Numbered from the stretch's first letter, positions 26,323-35,176 are shown. The stretch: 64,000 nt of DNA from an uncultured Opitutia bacterium (GCA_903827245.1 CAIKHO010000027.1:1-64000); one strand, 5' to 3'. The notes: generated by a model from the letters alone, not told the origin. Program-made: numbers and translations.

Positions 26323-27234
26323 TCAGGCGTTCAGATCTGAAAACTCCGAGAAACTTTTGACACTCCAGGCCTTGTCCGTGCGCCGCGCCAGGCCGGCGAG
26401 CACGCCGCCGGGTCCCAGCTCCCAGAACTCCGTGGCCCCGGCCGCAGCCGCCGCACGCATGCAGTCCTCCCAGAGCACCGGCGACACCACCTGCCTGACC
26501 AACGCGGCCTTGATCGCCGCCGGATCGCTGACGGCCTGGCCCGTGGTGTTCGTGAACACCGCAAAACGCGGCGCGGCAAACGGCACGGTGGCGAGGAAAG
26601 CGGCAAAGGCGGCGCGCGCCGGCTCCATCAGCCGGCTGTGGTAGGCACCGGCCACATTCAGCGGAATGACCTTCTTCATGCCGCGTTCCTTGGCGGCGGC
26701 CCCGGCCGTATCGACGCGCGACTTTTCGCCGGAGATGATGATCTGTCCCGGGGCGTTGAAATTGGCCGCCTCGATGCCGAACTCACGGCATAGTTCCTGG
26801 ACCTTCGCCCGGTCCTCGCCGACCACCGCCGCCATGCCGCCTGTGGACTGCTCACAGGCCAGCTGCATGAGCTTCCCCCGCTCGGCCACGATGCGCAGGC
26901 CGGTGGCAAAATCGAAGACTCCGGCGGCGGAATACGCGGTGACTTCACCCAAGCTCAGCCCCAGGGCCAAGCCGGGCCCGTCCCCGGGCATCTTCCCAGC
27001 CTCCCGCAGCGCGGCAAGCAGGGCCAATCCATGGACAAAAAGTGCCGGCTGGCAGACTTTCGTCTGGGTCAGCTCGGGCTCCGGGCCCTCAAAACTCACC
27101 TTGGCCAGATCCCACCCCAGAACCGCCCCCGCCTCGTCATAAAGGGCGCGCGCGGCCGACGAGGCGGCATGAAGCGACTTTCCCATGCCCACTTTTTGGG
27201 CTCCCTGTCCTGCAAATAAAAGTGCCAGTGCCAT
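26323..27234 (-). CDS. fabD: Malonyl-CoA:ACP transacylase
   Basis: A 303-residue FabD from the ATG at 27234 (MALALLFAGQGAQ). Active Ser94 lies in GLSLGE, with Leu replacing the usual His before Ser. His in GAYHSRLMEPA completes the dyad, and Gln/Arg residues of the malonyl pocket are present. It loads malonyl groups onto ACP for fatty acid synthesis and probably also feeds the ketosynthase cluster 15 kb away, which has no transacylase of its own. It lies upstream of lepA in the same minus-strand set. Confidence 0.93.
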   Translation of the reverse strand: MALALLFAGQGAQKVGMGKSLHAASSAARALYDEAGAVLGWDLAKVSFEGPEPELTQTKVCQPALFVHGLALLAALREAGKMPGDGPGLALGLSLGEVTAYSAAGVFDFATGLRIVAERGKLMQLACEQSTGGMAAVVGEDRAKVQELCREFGIEAANFNAPGQIIISGEKSRVDTAGAAAKERGMKKVIPLNVAGAYHSRLMEPARAAFAAFLATVPFAAPRFAVFTNTTGQAVSDPAAIKAALVRQVVSPVLWEDCMRAAAAAGATEFWELGPGGVLAGLARRTDKAWSVKSFSEFSDLNA

Positions 27235-27279
27235 GTTGAAACTCTCCAGAAAATCGCCCGGCACGGCGAAAACCAAGCC

Positions 27280-28218
27280 CTAAAAGTGTTTCAACTGGGG
27301 AAAGTACTTCGCATTGTCATCGCGCTTCAGGATTTCAGGCAGATTATTCCCCGCCGCGCCCGCCGGCGTTTCCATCACCGGCTGGGCGGGAGGTGGCGCA
27401 GGCGGCACCGTCAGGAGCGGTTGCAGGGCGGCGATCCCTGCGGGGCCGTTCGAGGGTGACAAGGGAGGAGCAACGATTTGCAGGTAAGGATTCTCCGGCT
27501 GACCCAGCGAGGCGGCCGGCCGCGCCGCAGCCAAGCTGGTCGCATTCGTCGCACCGGACAGTGCCGTCGCAAAATCGAGTCCACTCCCCGCCGGCGGTCC
27601 GGCGATATCGGAGGGAAGCCGGGAAAAGGTGGACGGACCACTGCCTGTCTCCTCGGGTTTGAGCAGAAGATTGAAATCATGCGGAGTCATCCATCCTGCC
27701 ATGTACCCGCCCAAGGGATTGGGCGCATCCTTTGCCGTTGATGGGCCGGGCGCATCGTTGCGCGCTGCCAATTGGCGGTCCGCCAAAGCAGTATCCTCCT
27801 TGTCGTCAGACTCTCTGCCCAGCTCATCCGCCAGGCCCGTTCCGGTCTTGGAATCATCGCGGGATTTTCCCGGTTTGCCGCCCCGCTGTGCGTCGGTGGA
27901 AAGCGGCCCATTCTTCTTCATCGCATCGATCAGCCACGAAGCTGACTTGGCGGACGGCGGCGCCAGCTTGTTCTGGGGTGACTGGAGCGCTGGCGCAGAC
28001 GCCGGGACTGCGAGTGACGGTGTTTCAAAACTGGGCAGCGACAGTCTGTTGTCGCCGCCCATCAGGGTGCTGTCGGTCTTCAAGGCCTCGAGGCCTTGCC
28101 GCGTTGCCGTGATCGCGTCATTGACCGGTTTCTTCTCACCGTCCTCAGCCTCGACCCCCGCGCCGGTCAGCACGGCCAGCATCAGCCCTCGCACAAGAAT
28201 GGATCGCGGACGTAGCAT
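27280..28218 (-). CDS. Secreted Pro/Ala-rich protein of unknown function
   Basis: A 312-residue protein with a short signal peptide (about 1-24, ends VEAED). The body is low-complexity, rich in Pro, Ala, Ser and Gly, with an acidic/charged middle (DDKEDTALAD) and a more ordered C-terminus (LPEILKRDDNAKYFPQLKHF). No family recognised. It lies between pilT (8 bases) and fabD (45 bases) on the same strand. Adjacency to pilT could hint at a cell-envelope role, but this is weak. Confidence 0.65.
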   Translation of the reverse strand: MLRPRSILVRGLMLAVLTGAGVEAEDGEKKPVNDAITATRQGLEALKTDSTLMGGDNRLSLPSFETPSLAVPASAPALQSPQNKLAPPSAKSASWLIDAMKKNGPLSTDAQRGGKPGKSRDDSKTGTGLADELGRESDDKEDTALADRQLAARNDAPGPSTAKDAPNPLGGYMAGWMTPHDFNLLLKPEETGSGPSTFSRLPSDIAGPPAGSGLDFATALSGATNATSLAAARPAASLGQPENPYLQIVAPPLSPSNGPAGIAALQPLLTVPPAPPPAQPVMETPAGAAGNNLPEILKRDDNAKYFPQLKHF

Positions 28219-28225
28219 GGCTCCA

Positions 28226-29319
28226 TCAACCGGTCTTCATGAAGATCCCCTTCAGGTTCATTTCCAGGGCCTGGGGATTGGGAGAGAATTTGAGCCCGTC
28301 GCTCTTGCTGATCTTTCCGGCCTTGATCAGGCGGTAGATGTCCTTGTTGAAGGAAAAGCTCGTCGAGTCGCTGCCGCTTTCCAGCATGCCCTGAAGCTTT
28401 TCGTTCTGGCCCTCGAGGATGAGATTCTTGACCACGGCATCGGCGCTGAGGATCTCGTTGGCCGGAACACGGCCGGTGCCCTCGATCGTGGGAATGAGCT
28501 TCTGGCAGATGAAGCCCCGGATCGAACCGGCAATCTGGCGGCGGGCCTGGGCAATCTGTTCGGGCGGAAAGAACTCGAAAAGACGCGTCAGCGACTGGGC
28601 CACGGTCGCGGCGTGCATCGTGGAGAACACCAAGTGGCCCGTCTCGGCGGCGCTGATCGCAGTCTCGAATGTCTCCTTGTCGCGCATTTCACCGATCAGG
28701 ATGATATCGTCTGCCGCAGGACGGATTTGATCGCCAGCTCGAAGCTTGGCACGTCGAGCCCGATCTCGCGCTGCTGGAAAAGGGATTTCTCGTCCTGAAA
28801 GGTGTATTCGATCGGGTCCTCGATCGTGACAATGTGCTTGTCCATGTTCAGGTTGATCCAGTTCAGCATCGCGGCCATGGTCGAACTCTTGCCCGAGCCG
28901 GTGGCGCCGCAAACGAGCAGGATTCCGTCCTTCGCCTGGGACAGTTTGATTAGTCCCTCCGCGGTCTGGCCGAGACCAAGGTCATCAAAGCTCGGCACGC
29001 GACTCTTGATGTGACGCATGACGATGCTCACGAGCCCGCGCTGGTGAAAGGCATTCACCCGGAAACGACCCACGCCGTCGGCGGCATAGGCAAAATCGAC
29101 CTGCCCGTCATCGTTCCACTTGGATTTGAAAACCCCGGGGACGTTTTCATCCACGAAGGCCTGTGCCTCGGGGCACGTGATCGGATCCATGTCCACGGGT
29201 TTCAAGCGGCCGGCCAGGCGCACATAGCCGGGCTTGTTGGACTTGACGACGATGTCGCTCGCGCCGCTGTCGACGGCAAGCTTCAGGAGGTCGTTGAACA
29301 TTTCAGTGTGTGGCGTCAT
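28226..29319 (-). pseudogene. pilT: PilT-type retraction ATPase, split by a frameshift
   Basis: Two overlapping frames together make a complete PilT of about 360 residues. The first (29319 down) has Walker A GATGSGKSST, the Asp box IEDPIEYTF and ends abruptly at SVLRQTISS. The second resumes with ILIGEMRDKETFE, the His box STMHAATV and the PilT C-terminus. The expected RQDPD-ILIGEMRD junction is short by four bases near 28706-28711, so the Walker B region is broken. Read through, it would drive type IV pilus retraction. As written the protein would be truncated and inactive. A sequencing or assembly error is possible. Confidence 0.85.
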
Positions 29320-29410
29320 GGAGGAATACAGGGCAAAAAAACGTTGCGGATTCTCTAAATCGCCCTGCTCTGTTCAGCAAGGCTTCATTGCCTGTCCGAC
29401 TATCCTGTCC

Positions 29411-30298
29411 ATGCCTTTACCTTCTCTCACCGGCACCATCACCGCGCTGGTCACCCCCTTCCGGCGGCAGCAAGTTGCCTACGATGATCTCGCGCGGCTC
29501 GTCGCGCACCAGATCAAGGGCGGGATCAACGGCCTCGTGCCCGTGGGCACCACGGGGGAATCGCCCACCCTTTCCCACGAGGAGCACATGGACGTGATCC
29601 GGGCGGTCATCGCGGCGGCGCGCGGTCGGGTGCCGGTCATCGCCGGCACGGGATCGAATTCGACGCAGGAGGCGGTCGAACTGACGACGCTGTCCCACGA
29701 TGCAGGAGCCGACGCCATGCTGGTCGTGGCGCCTTACTATAACAAGCCCAGCCAGGAGGGTGTTTACCGTCACTTCGCTACGCTGGCGGAAGCAACCGAC
29801 AAACCCATCATTCTCTATTCCATCCCGGGCCGCTGCGGAATTGAGATCAGTGTGGCGGTCGTCGAAAGACTGCGGGCGAAATACGCCCACGTCCGCTACA
29901 TCAAGGAGGCCGGCGGCAGCGTGGATCGCGTCGACCAGCTCAAGCAAGCGCTGGGCCGGGACATCACCGTCCTCAGCGGCGACGACTCCCTCACCCTGCC
30001 CTTCATGGCCGTCGGGGCCGAAGGCGTGATCAGCGTGGCCTCCAATCTTTACGCGCGCGAGGTCGGGCGGATGGTCCAGCTGGCCCTGCGCAACGACTTC
30101 AAGAAAGCCTCCGCGCTGCACCGCCAGCTCTACCCGATGTTCAAGGCCATCTTCATCGAGCCCAACCCCGTGCCGATCAAGGCCGCGTTGGTCCGGGCGG
30201 GCATCATTTCCTCCGGTGAGGTACGTGCGCCGCTCTGCGAAATGACGGCCGCCAACGCCCGCGCACTGGCCGTGGCCTTGGCGGCGCTCGACCGCTGA
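29411..30298 (+). CDS. dapA: 4-hydroxy-tetrahydrodipicolinate synthase
   Basis: A 295-residue TIM-barrel aldolase from the ATG at 29411. Typical motifs are GTTGESPTL, YYNKPSQEGVYRHF, the tyrosine in LYSIPGRCG and Schiff-base Lys in YIKEAGGS. It condenses pyruvate with aspartate semialdehyde in lysine and diaminopimelate synthesis. dapB follows after nine bases and ruvA directly after it, so the three are likely one operon. Confidence 0.96.
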   Translation: MPLPSLTGTITALVTPFRRQQVAYDDLARLVAHQIKGGINGLVPVGTTGESPTLSHEEHMDVIRAVIAAARGRVPVIAGTGSNSTQEAVELTTLSHDAGADAMLVVAPYYNKPSQEGVYRHFATLAEATDKPIILYSIPGRCGIEISVAVVERLRAKYAHVRYIKEAGGSVDRVDQLKQALGRDITVLSGDDSLTLPFMAVGAEGVISVASNLYAREVGRMVQLALRNDFKKASALHRQLYPMFKAIFIEPNPVPIKAALVRAGIISSGEVRAPLCEMTAANARALAVALAALDR

Positions 30299-30307
30299 TA
30301 TTCCGCC

Positions 30308-31039
30308 ATGGCACTGAGCATTCTTCTCACCGGCGCCAAGGGACGCATGGGGCAGGCGATCGCAGCCGCCGCACCGGAAATGGGCGTGGTCCTCGCGGGA
30401 GCGGTCGACGCCGGTGACGATCTAGCCGCTTCCTTCGGGCTCGGCACGGTCGTCGTCGATTTCAGTTCGCACCATGCGACCAAGGCATTGCTCGAACTGG
30501 CCGTCGCGCGGGAAAAACCGGTCGTCATCGGCACGACCGGGCATGCGGCGGCGGAAAAAAAGGATCTGCTCCGGCTTGCCGCGAGGGTCCCGTGCGTATG
30601 GGCCGGCAACTTTTCGGTCGGCGTCAACCTGCTTTTCGCCCTGACCCGCCGCGCCGCGGGAGTGCTCGGGTCCGATTACGACGTCGAGGTCGTGGAGATG
30701 CACCATCGCTTCAAGAAGGATGCCCCCAGCGGCACGGCCGCGCGCCTGCTCGAAATCATTCTTGAGGAACGCAAGCTGGGTCCCGAGGCCCTGCGGCACG
30801 GGCGCTCGGGCATCACCGGCGAGCGCCAGCCAACCGAGGTCGGCGTACATTCGCTGCGGGGCGGCGACGTCGTGGGCGATCACACCGTGATTTTTTCCGC
30901 ACTCGGCGAGCGGATCGAGCTCACGCACAAGGCCAGTGACCGCGGCATTTTCGCCCGTGGCGCGCTGCGCGCGGCGCAGTGGGTCGTCGGGCAGAAGCCC
31001 GGGGTCTACGACATGCAGGATGTGCTCGGCCTGCGCTAG
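30308..31039 (+). CDS. dapB: 4-hydroxy-tetrahydrodipicolinate reductase
   Basis: A 243-residue protein with the N-terminal Rossmann motif TGAKGRMGQ. The DapB signature EMHHRFKKDAPSGTA holds the catalytic His and Lys. It uses NAD(P)H to reduce the DapA product toward diaminopimelate for peptidoglycan and lysine. It is nine bases from dapA, and its stop codon abuts the ruvA start. Confidence 0.96.
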   Translation: MALSILLTGAKGRMGQAIAAAAPEMGVVLAGAVDAGDDLAASFGLGTVVVDFSSHHATKALLELAVAREKPVVIGTTGHAAAEKKDLLRLAARVPCVWAGNFSVGVNLLFALTRRAAGVLGSDYDVEVVEMHHRFKKDAPSGTAARLLEIILEERKLGPEALRHGRSGITGERQPTEVGVHSLRGGDVVGDHTVIFSALGERIELTHKASDRGIFARGALRAAQWVVGQKPGVYDMQDVLGLR

Positions 31040-31639
31040 ATGATCACCTCGATTCAGGGCACGCTGGTCGCAGCCACTCCACTTCACGCCATCGTCGAGC
31101 TGAACGGGCTGGGTTACGAGGTGAACATCCCCGTGACCACCGCCGAAAAGCTCCCGGCCCCGGGAGGGTCCGTGCGGCTGCACACCCACGTGGTCTATCG
31201 CGAGGATGCCCAGACCCTCTACGGTTTCGCCACGGCCGAGGAGCGCGATTTTTTCCGGCTTATGATCGAGCAAGTGACCGGGGTCGGGCCGAAGGTCGCG
31301 CTGACGATCATGAGCAAGCTTTCCCTCCCCTTGCTGCGGGGTGCGATTCGCATGGGAGATATCGGCACGCTCGCAAAGTGCCCGGGCATCGGGAAGAAAA
31401 CCGCCGAGCGGCTGGTGGTCGAGCTGAAGTCAAAGGTCGGGACTATGGGCGCCGCGACGTTGTCGAACGATGCCTCATCGGGGGAATCCCCTGCCCCGAG
31501 CGCCCATCGTGACGCGGTCGCCGCCTTGGTTGCGCTTGGCTACCGGGCCGCCGATGCCGACACCGCGGTGCGACAAGCCGCCCTCTCGCTCGGTACGAAG
31601 GCGACAACCGAGACGCTGATCAAGAAAGCGCTGAATTAG
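31040..31639 (+). CDS. ruvA: Holliday junction branch-migration protein RuvA
   Basis: A 199-residue protein of normal family size. It has the N-terminal OB fold (MITSIQGTLVAATP, then VYREDAQTLYGF), tandem HhH motifs (VTGVGPKVALTIMS and CPGIGKKTAERLVVELK) and a C-terminal RuvB-binding domain (DAVAALVALGY). It recognises Holliday junctions and loads RuvB. It starts on the base after the dapB stop. Its stop overlaps the convergent anti-sigma gene by four bases. Confidence 0.95.
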   Translation: MITSIQGTLVAATPLHAIVELNGLGYEVNIPVTTAEKLPAPGGSVRLHTHVVYREDAQTLYGFATAEERDFFRLMIEQVTGVGPKVALTIMSKLSLPLLRGAIRMGDIGTLAKCPGIGKKTAERLVVELKSKVGTMGAATLSNDASSGESPAPSAHRDAVAALVALGYRAADADTAVRQAALSLGTKATTETLIKKALN

Positions 31640-32325
31640 CGCTGAAACTGGAATGACGCCTGTTCCACGTTGCCTTGGAAAGGCAGGCGGCTCTCAAAGA
31701 CCTGCTGGTCGGTGTCCTTCCGGATATTCGGATGTGGCTCAAAGACCAACTCGGAAGCCGAGACGTGTGCCATCGGGACAAATTTAACCTGGCGCATCCA
31801 GTCCAAGGAGGGTGTTTGATCCGCCACGCCTTCGACCTTGGTTCCGGTCGGTGCCAGACGGACACTGTTGTGAGCAATCGTCACCGGCGAAGCACTGGCA
31901 GGCGACGCCAAGGCCGGGGATGACATGGGGCGTGCCGGCTGGCTGGAGGTGACTTGCGCCAGACCCTGCGCAGCCGGGGCGTACAGGTTGGCCGGACGCT
32001 GCAGGAACAGGAAAGCGACGCACGCCGCCGCGGCCAAGCCGGTACCGTACGCGATCCATGCATAACTCCCCTTGGATGCAGGAAACGCCTGGATCTTTTC
32101 GTCAGCGGCTGCTGCGGCAGTCGCCAGCTTCACTCCCACCTCCGGCGAAGGATGCGGTTGTTCGAACAGCATGGTGCAGGCCCGGTGCATGCGGCAGTAT
32201 TGCTGGTAGGTGGCCCGGCGGGCGGGGTTGCGCGCAATCTCCTCCTCGAGCTGGGCGGCGGCGTCCGGCTCGATCTGTTGGTCGAGGTAAAGATTGAGCA
32301 ATTCGATGAACTTGGAATCTTTCAT
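31636..32325 (-). CDS. Probable membrane anti-sigma factor
   Basis: A 229-residue protein that starts within the stop of the ECF sigma gene (ATGA overlap), the usual place for its regulator. Residues 1-60 resemble the N-terminal cytosolic part of anti-sigma factors (FIELLNLYLDQQIEPDAAAQLEEEI), without a clear zinc-binding HxxxCxxC. A membrane helix at about 91-107 separates it from an Ala/Ser/Pro-rich periplasmic region ending in FQGNVEQASFQFQR. It likely sequesters the sigma factor until a signal arrives. Family assignment rests on position and topology. Confidence 0.75.
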   Translation of the reverse strand: MKDSKFIELLNLYLDQQIEPDAAAQLEEEIARNPARRATYQQYCRMHRACTMLFEQPHPSPEVGVKLATAAAAADEKIQAFPASKGSYAWIAYGTGLAAAACVAFLFLQRPANLYAPAAQGLAQVTSSQPARPMSSPALASPASASPVTIAHNSVRLAPTGTKVEGVADQTPSLDWMRQVKFVPMAHVSASELVFEPHPNIRKDTDQQVFESRLPFQGNVEQASFQFQR

Positions 32326-32924
32326 TTGAAATCATCTCCCATCTTGGCGCGCAGACTTTCGCGGGCGCGCGCAATGCGGCTTTTGACCGTGCCGACCGAA
32401 ATACCAAGGATCGCGGCGATCTCCTCGTAGGAGAGATTCTTGATGTTCCGCAGAACCAGAATCTCACGGTGCTTGGCACTGAGTTTTTCCATCCCGGTGG
32501 CAATGCGGCTGACGAACTCCTGCGTGACCGTGGCGTCCTCGGGAGTCTCAAGCTCGGCGGGTATGATATCGGCCAGCGTGGTGCTGTTGTCGGCACTGAC
32601 CGGGGCGTCGAAGGAAACGGATTTGTCCCGTTTGCGGCGCCACCAGTACCAGTAACGATTGCGAGCCAGATTAGTGGCTATTTGGTAGAGCCAGGTGGAA
32701 AAGGCGGAATCGCCGCGGAAGTTAGCCAAGCCGCGATGAGCCCGGATGAACGCGTCCTGGGTCACTTCCTCTGCATCCTGCTGGTTGCGCAGTAGCTGGT
32801 TCACCATCGCGTAAATCCGGTCCCAATAGCGTAAAACCATCTCGTTGAATGCGGCTTGGTCGCCGCTTTTGAACCGGTCCACGAGGAGTCGGTCGAAGGC
32901 CACTTCTTGAGCTTTGGTTGACAT
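32322..32924 (-). CDS. ECF (RpoE-like) RNA polymerase sigma factor
   Basis: A 200-residue sigma factor from the ATG at 32924. Region 2 includes DAFIRAHRGLANFRGDSAFSTWL with the -10 recognition helix. Region 4 (KLSAKHREILVLRNIKNLSY, then EIAAILGISVGTVKSRIARA) forms the -35 helix-turn-helix. It is coupled to an anti-sigma gene by a 4-base overlap. A GGAAC-N16-CGTC motif upstream could be a self-regulated promoter. It probably answers envelope stress. Confidence 0.92.
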   Translation of the reverse strand: MSTKAQEVAFDRLLVDRFKSGDQAAFNEMVLRYWDRIYAMVNQLLRNQQDAEEVTQDAFIRAHRGLANFRGDSAFSTWLYQIATNLARNRYWYWWRRKRDKSVSFDAPVSADNSTTLADIIPAELETPEDATVTQEFVSRIATGMEKLSAKHREILVLRNIKNLSYEEIAAILGISVGTVKSRIARARESLRAKMGDDFK

Positions 32925-32941
32925 ACGTTCAACTTCGCTCC

Positions 32942-32966
32942 GACGGGCGTATTTTTGAATTGTTCC
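32942..32966 (-). promoter_or_regulatory. Candidate ECF-type promoter of the sigma/anti-sigma operon
   Basis: On the minus strand GGAAC (32966-32962) and CGTC (32945-32942) are 16 bases apart, the spacing and sequence typical of ECF sigma promoters. The -10 lies about 18 bases before the sigma ATG, so the leader would be short, about 10 bases. Confidence 0.5.
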
Positions 32967-33092
32967 CAAGGTTTTAGAGGGATTTGCATAGACCGCATCA
33001 TCGTTCCGGTCAACTGTGCGACGGGTTGCGGGGGAGAAATTTCTTGCCAACTGGTGAACCCAAAACCTATTTCGCACATTCCTTTGGATCGG

Positions 33093-33167
33093 GGGTTGGT
33101 AGCTCAATGGTAGAGCAGTTGCCTTTTAAGCAATTGGTTCTGGGTTCGAATCCCAGCCAGCCCACCA
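33093..33167 (+). tRNA. tRNA-Lys (TTT anticodon)
   Basis: A complete cloverleaf: acceptor GGGTTGG with CCAGCCC, D-arm GCTC/GAGC, anticodon stem GTTGC/GCAAT around loop CTTTTAA (anticodon TTT) and T-arm CTGGG-TTCGAAT-CCCAG. CCA is encoded at 33165-33167. No integrase is adjacent. Confidence 0.96.
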
Positions 33168-33245
33168 TCCGGACCATGAATAAGGCGGCGCGGTTGCATG
33201 CCGGCAGAAAGCGTTATTAAACGGGCGGCTTTCGCCCGGCGGTCC

Positions 33246-33746
33246 CTAATGGGCCGCGCCCGCTTTCGTCTCGTCCAGTTCATGCGCCAGGCTCGCGTAG
33301 ACCTGTCCGAGCAAGTTCTGGGGCGTGATGAGTTCGTCATCCGGCTCGGGATTATTAAGACCCCGGGCCCGCCAACCGCGCTCCTCATGCTGCACCAATC
33401 GATGGGCAACACGCCGGCCCTCGGAATTGAGGTATACGACGGTCATTCCTTCGTGCAGCTCATTGAATGAAACCGGCCGGATGACGAGGATCGTTCCGTC
33501 GCCGTAGACGGGAGCCATCGAATCTCCCGCGCCGACCAGCACATCCCGGCCGGGTTCAAGTCCCGCGAGCAGTTCGGCATCATGCCAGACCTCGCGACGC
33601 GACACATGGGTACTGGGTGCCGCTGTCTGCAGTCGCGATGCTGGCTCCGCACAGCCGGGCAGCCACCAGAACATCGCCGAGATTCCGGCGACGGCCAAAC
33701 GCCGGCTGACGGCGAACGGATCATGCGATATGCCGCGAACTGTCAA
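33246..33746 (-). CDS. Secreted S26-like (signal-peptidase-fold) lipoprotein 1, Ser/His type
   Basis: A 166-residue protein with a probable TTG start at 33746. An N-terminal hydrophobic stretch ends in a lipobox-like LPGC (Cys32). The core resembles signal peptidase/LexA peptidases: Ser76 in AGDSMAPVYGDG and His115 in GRRVAHRLV, where bacterial enzymes have Lys. A Ser/His dyad is the arrangement of the ER-type (S26B) signal peptidases. It would face the periplasm, unlike LexA. A relative lies at 36675. Substrate unknown. It may be inactive. Confidence 0.65.
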   Translation of the reverse strand: MTVRGISHDPFAVSRRLAVAGISAMFWWLPGCAEPASRLQTAAPSTHVSRREVWHDAELLAGLEPGRDVLVGAGDSMAPVYGDGTILVIRPVSFNELHEGMTVVYLNSEGRRVAHRLVQHEERGWRARGLNNPEPDDELITPQNLLGQVYASLAHELDETKAGAAH

Positions 33747-33748
33747 AA

Positions 33749-33834
33749 TGTGGTTAATTTCGGTTTTCTGCTCAAAGCTCGCAAATTGTGGTTTTCAAAT
33801 GCAGTAAGATGTAAACACTTGGCTAAAAACCACA
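33749..33834. promoter_or_regulatory. Three TGTGGTT heptamers in an AT-rich divergent promoter region
   Basis: TGTGGTT occurs at 33749-33755 and 33787-33793, and in inverse form (AACCACA) at 33828-33834. This stretch between divergent genes is notably AT-rich for this genome. The motifs could be operators for the NarL-type regulator encoded just downstream. Confidence 0.4.
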
Positions 33835-33850
33835 ACCCCGCTGTTTTTTA

Positions 33851-34498
33851 ATGAAACGCCTCGTCATTGTTGAAGACCAGACCGCCATCCGTGAAATGCT
33901 GGCGGAAATCCTCCGCTTGGATCCCAATTACAAGCTCGTGGGTGAAAGCGGGGACGGCCAGAGCGCCCACAATCTTTGCCTCGATGTTGCGCCCGATGTC
34001 CTGGTGCTCGACGCCAAGCTTCCCGGTCTGAACGGCGTGGACCTGCTGAGGCGGATCAGCAAGAAGCTGCCGGCCATGCGGGTCCTGGTTTTTTCGGGCC
34101 ACGAAAATCCCATGCTGGTGCGCGAGATGCTCGAAGCCGGGGCCCACGGCTTTGTGGAAAAAACCGCCGGCCTCTTCGAGTTCAAGAAGGGCTTGGAAAC
34201 AGTGGCCAACGGCGGCACCTACTTCGGCCCGGCGGTGGCGGCGCTTCTGCGCAATGTCGTCGCCAACCCGAGTGCGAGCAACGCGCCGGATTTCCTGACC
34301 GACCGTGAGCGTGAGATTCTGCAACTGGTCGCGGAGAGCAACAGCACCAAGGAAATCGCCGCCAAGCTCGGAATCAGCGTGAAGACAGTCGACAACCACC
34401 GGACCAATCTGATGCGCAAGCTGAACCTGCACGATGTAGCGAGTCTCACGCGCTACGCGCTAGAGATTGGGCTCATCGAGCCCAAGAAAACGCAGTAA
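33851..34498 (+). CDS. NarL/FixJ-type response regulator (LuxR helix-turn-helix)
   Basis: A 215-residue two-domain regulator. The receiver (about 1-120) has acidic ED at 8-9, phosphoacceptor Asp54 in LVLDAKLPG and Lys in FVEKTAG. The C-terminal LuxR-type HTH covers LTDREREILQLVAESNSTKEI and TVDNHRTNLMRKLNL. No kinase is adjacent. The upstream region has repeated TGTGGTT motifs. The next gene is a Pal-like lipoprotein 71 bases away, perhaps only a neighbour. Confidence 0.94.
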   Translation: MKRLVIVEDQTAIREMLAEILRLDPNYKLVGESGDGQSAHNLCLDVAPDVLVLDAKLPGLNGVDLLRRISKKLPAMRVLVFSGHENPMLVREMLEAGAHGFVEKTAGLFEFKKGLETVANGGTYFGPAVAALLRNVVANPSASNAPDFLTDREREILQLVAESNSTKEIAAKLGISVKTVDNHRTNLMRKLNLHDVASLTRYALEIGLIEPKKTQ

Positions 34499-34569
34499 AA
34501 GCCTTGCGGCGGTAAAAATCTCGCCCAATAGATGGCGTGCGTCTTTTTTCGTTTTCACGCCATTCCTAC

Positions 34570-35130
34570 ATGAACATTGTTGCCAAGCAATTTTGCCTCG
34601 TTCTGACCGGAGCCGCCCTGATTCTGGCCGGCTGCAGTAAAAAGCCCACCCGGCCCACGCCCAATCAGACCATGATGGGGCCGCAGAATGGCGGAAACAC
34701 CCCGGCGCCGACCGAGGTGCCCACTAATTTCGCCCCCGATTCCGGACTTCAAGCCCGTCCCGCCGGTGACGATTTTGGGCCGGACGGCACCTTGCGCGGC
34801 AAGTTTGAGGCGGTTTATTTCGATTTCGACCGCTTTGACATCAAGGCCGGCGAGCGCGCCAAACTGCAGTCGGCCGCGCAGTATCTTAAGGACCACCCCG
34901 ACCAACGCCTGCTGCTGGAAGGCCATTGCGACTGGCGCGGCACGGCCGAGTACAATCTAGCGCTCGGCGACCGCCGCGCCAGTGCCGCGAAGAAGTATCT
35001 CGGCACCATCGGCGTTCCCGCTGACAAGCTGGAAACGCTTTCCAAGGGTAGCTTGGAAGCGGCCAAGCAGGCGGATGATGCGACCATGGCGAAGGATCGC
35101 CGCGTGGATTTGGTCATCCTGAAGAAATAA
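34570..35130 (+). CDS. OmpA-C-domain (Pal-like) peptidoglycan-binding lipoprotein
   Basis: A 186-residue lipoprotein from the ATG at 34570 with lipobox LAGC (Cys22). A Pro-rich linker (25-70) is followed by an OmpA-like domain: YFDFDRFDIKAGERAKL, LLLEGHCDWRGTAEYNLALG and RRASAAKKYL, with the peptidoglycan-binding Asp and Arg. It tethers the outer membrane to peptidoglycan as Pal does. No tol genes are adjacent. A strong terminator follows. Confidence 0.92.
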   Translation: MNIVAKQFCLVLTGAALILAGCSKKPTRPTPNQTMMGPQNGGNTPAPTEVPTNFAPDSGLQARPAGDDFGPDGTLRGKFEAVYFDFDRFDIKAGERAKLQSAAQYLKDHPDQRLLLEGHCDWRGTAEYNLALGDRRASAAKKYLGTIGVPADKLETLSKGSLEAAKQADDATMAKDRRVDLVILKK

Positions 35131-35145
35131 CCAGCCCTTCACTTT

Positions 35146-35176
35146 AAAAGCCCCGGAACAATCCGGGGCTTTTTTA
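35146..35176 (+). terminator. Rho-independent terminator after the Pal-like gene
   Basis: AAAAGCCCCGG, a short loop, then CCGGGGCTTTTTT form an 11-base stem followed by T residues, 16 bases after the stop codon. It could also work on the minus strand because of the A-run. Confidence 0.93.
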
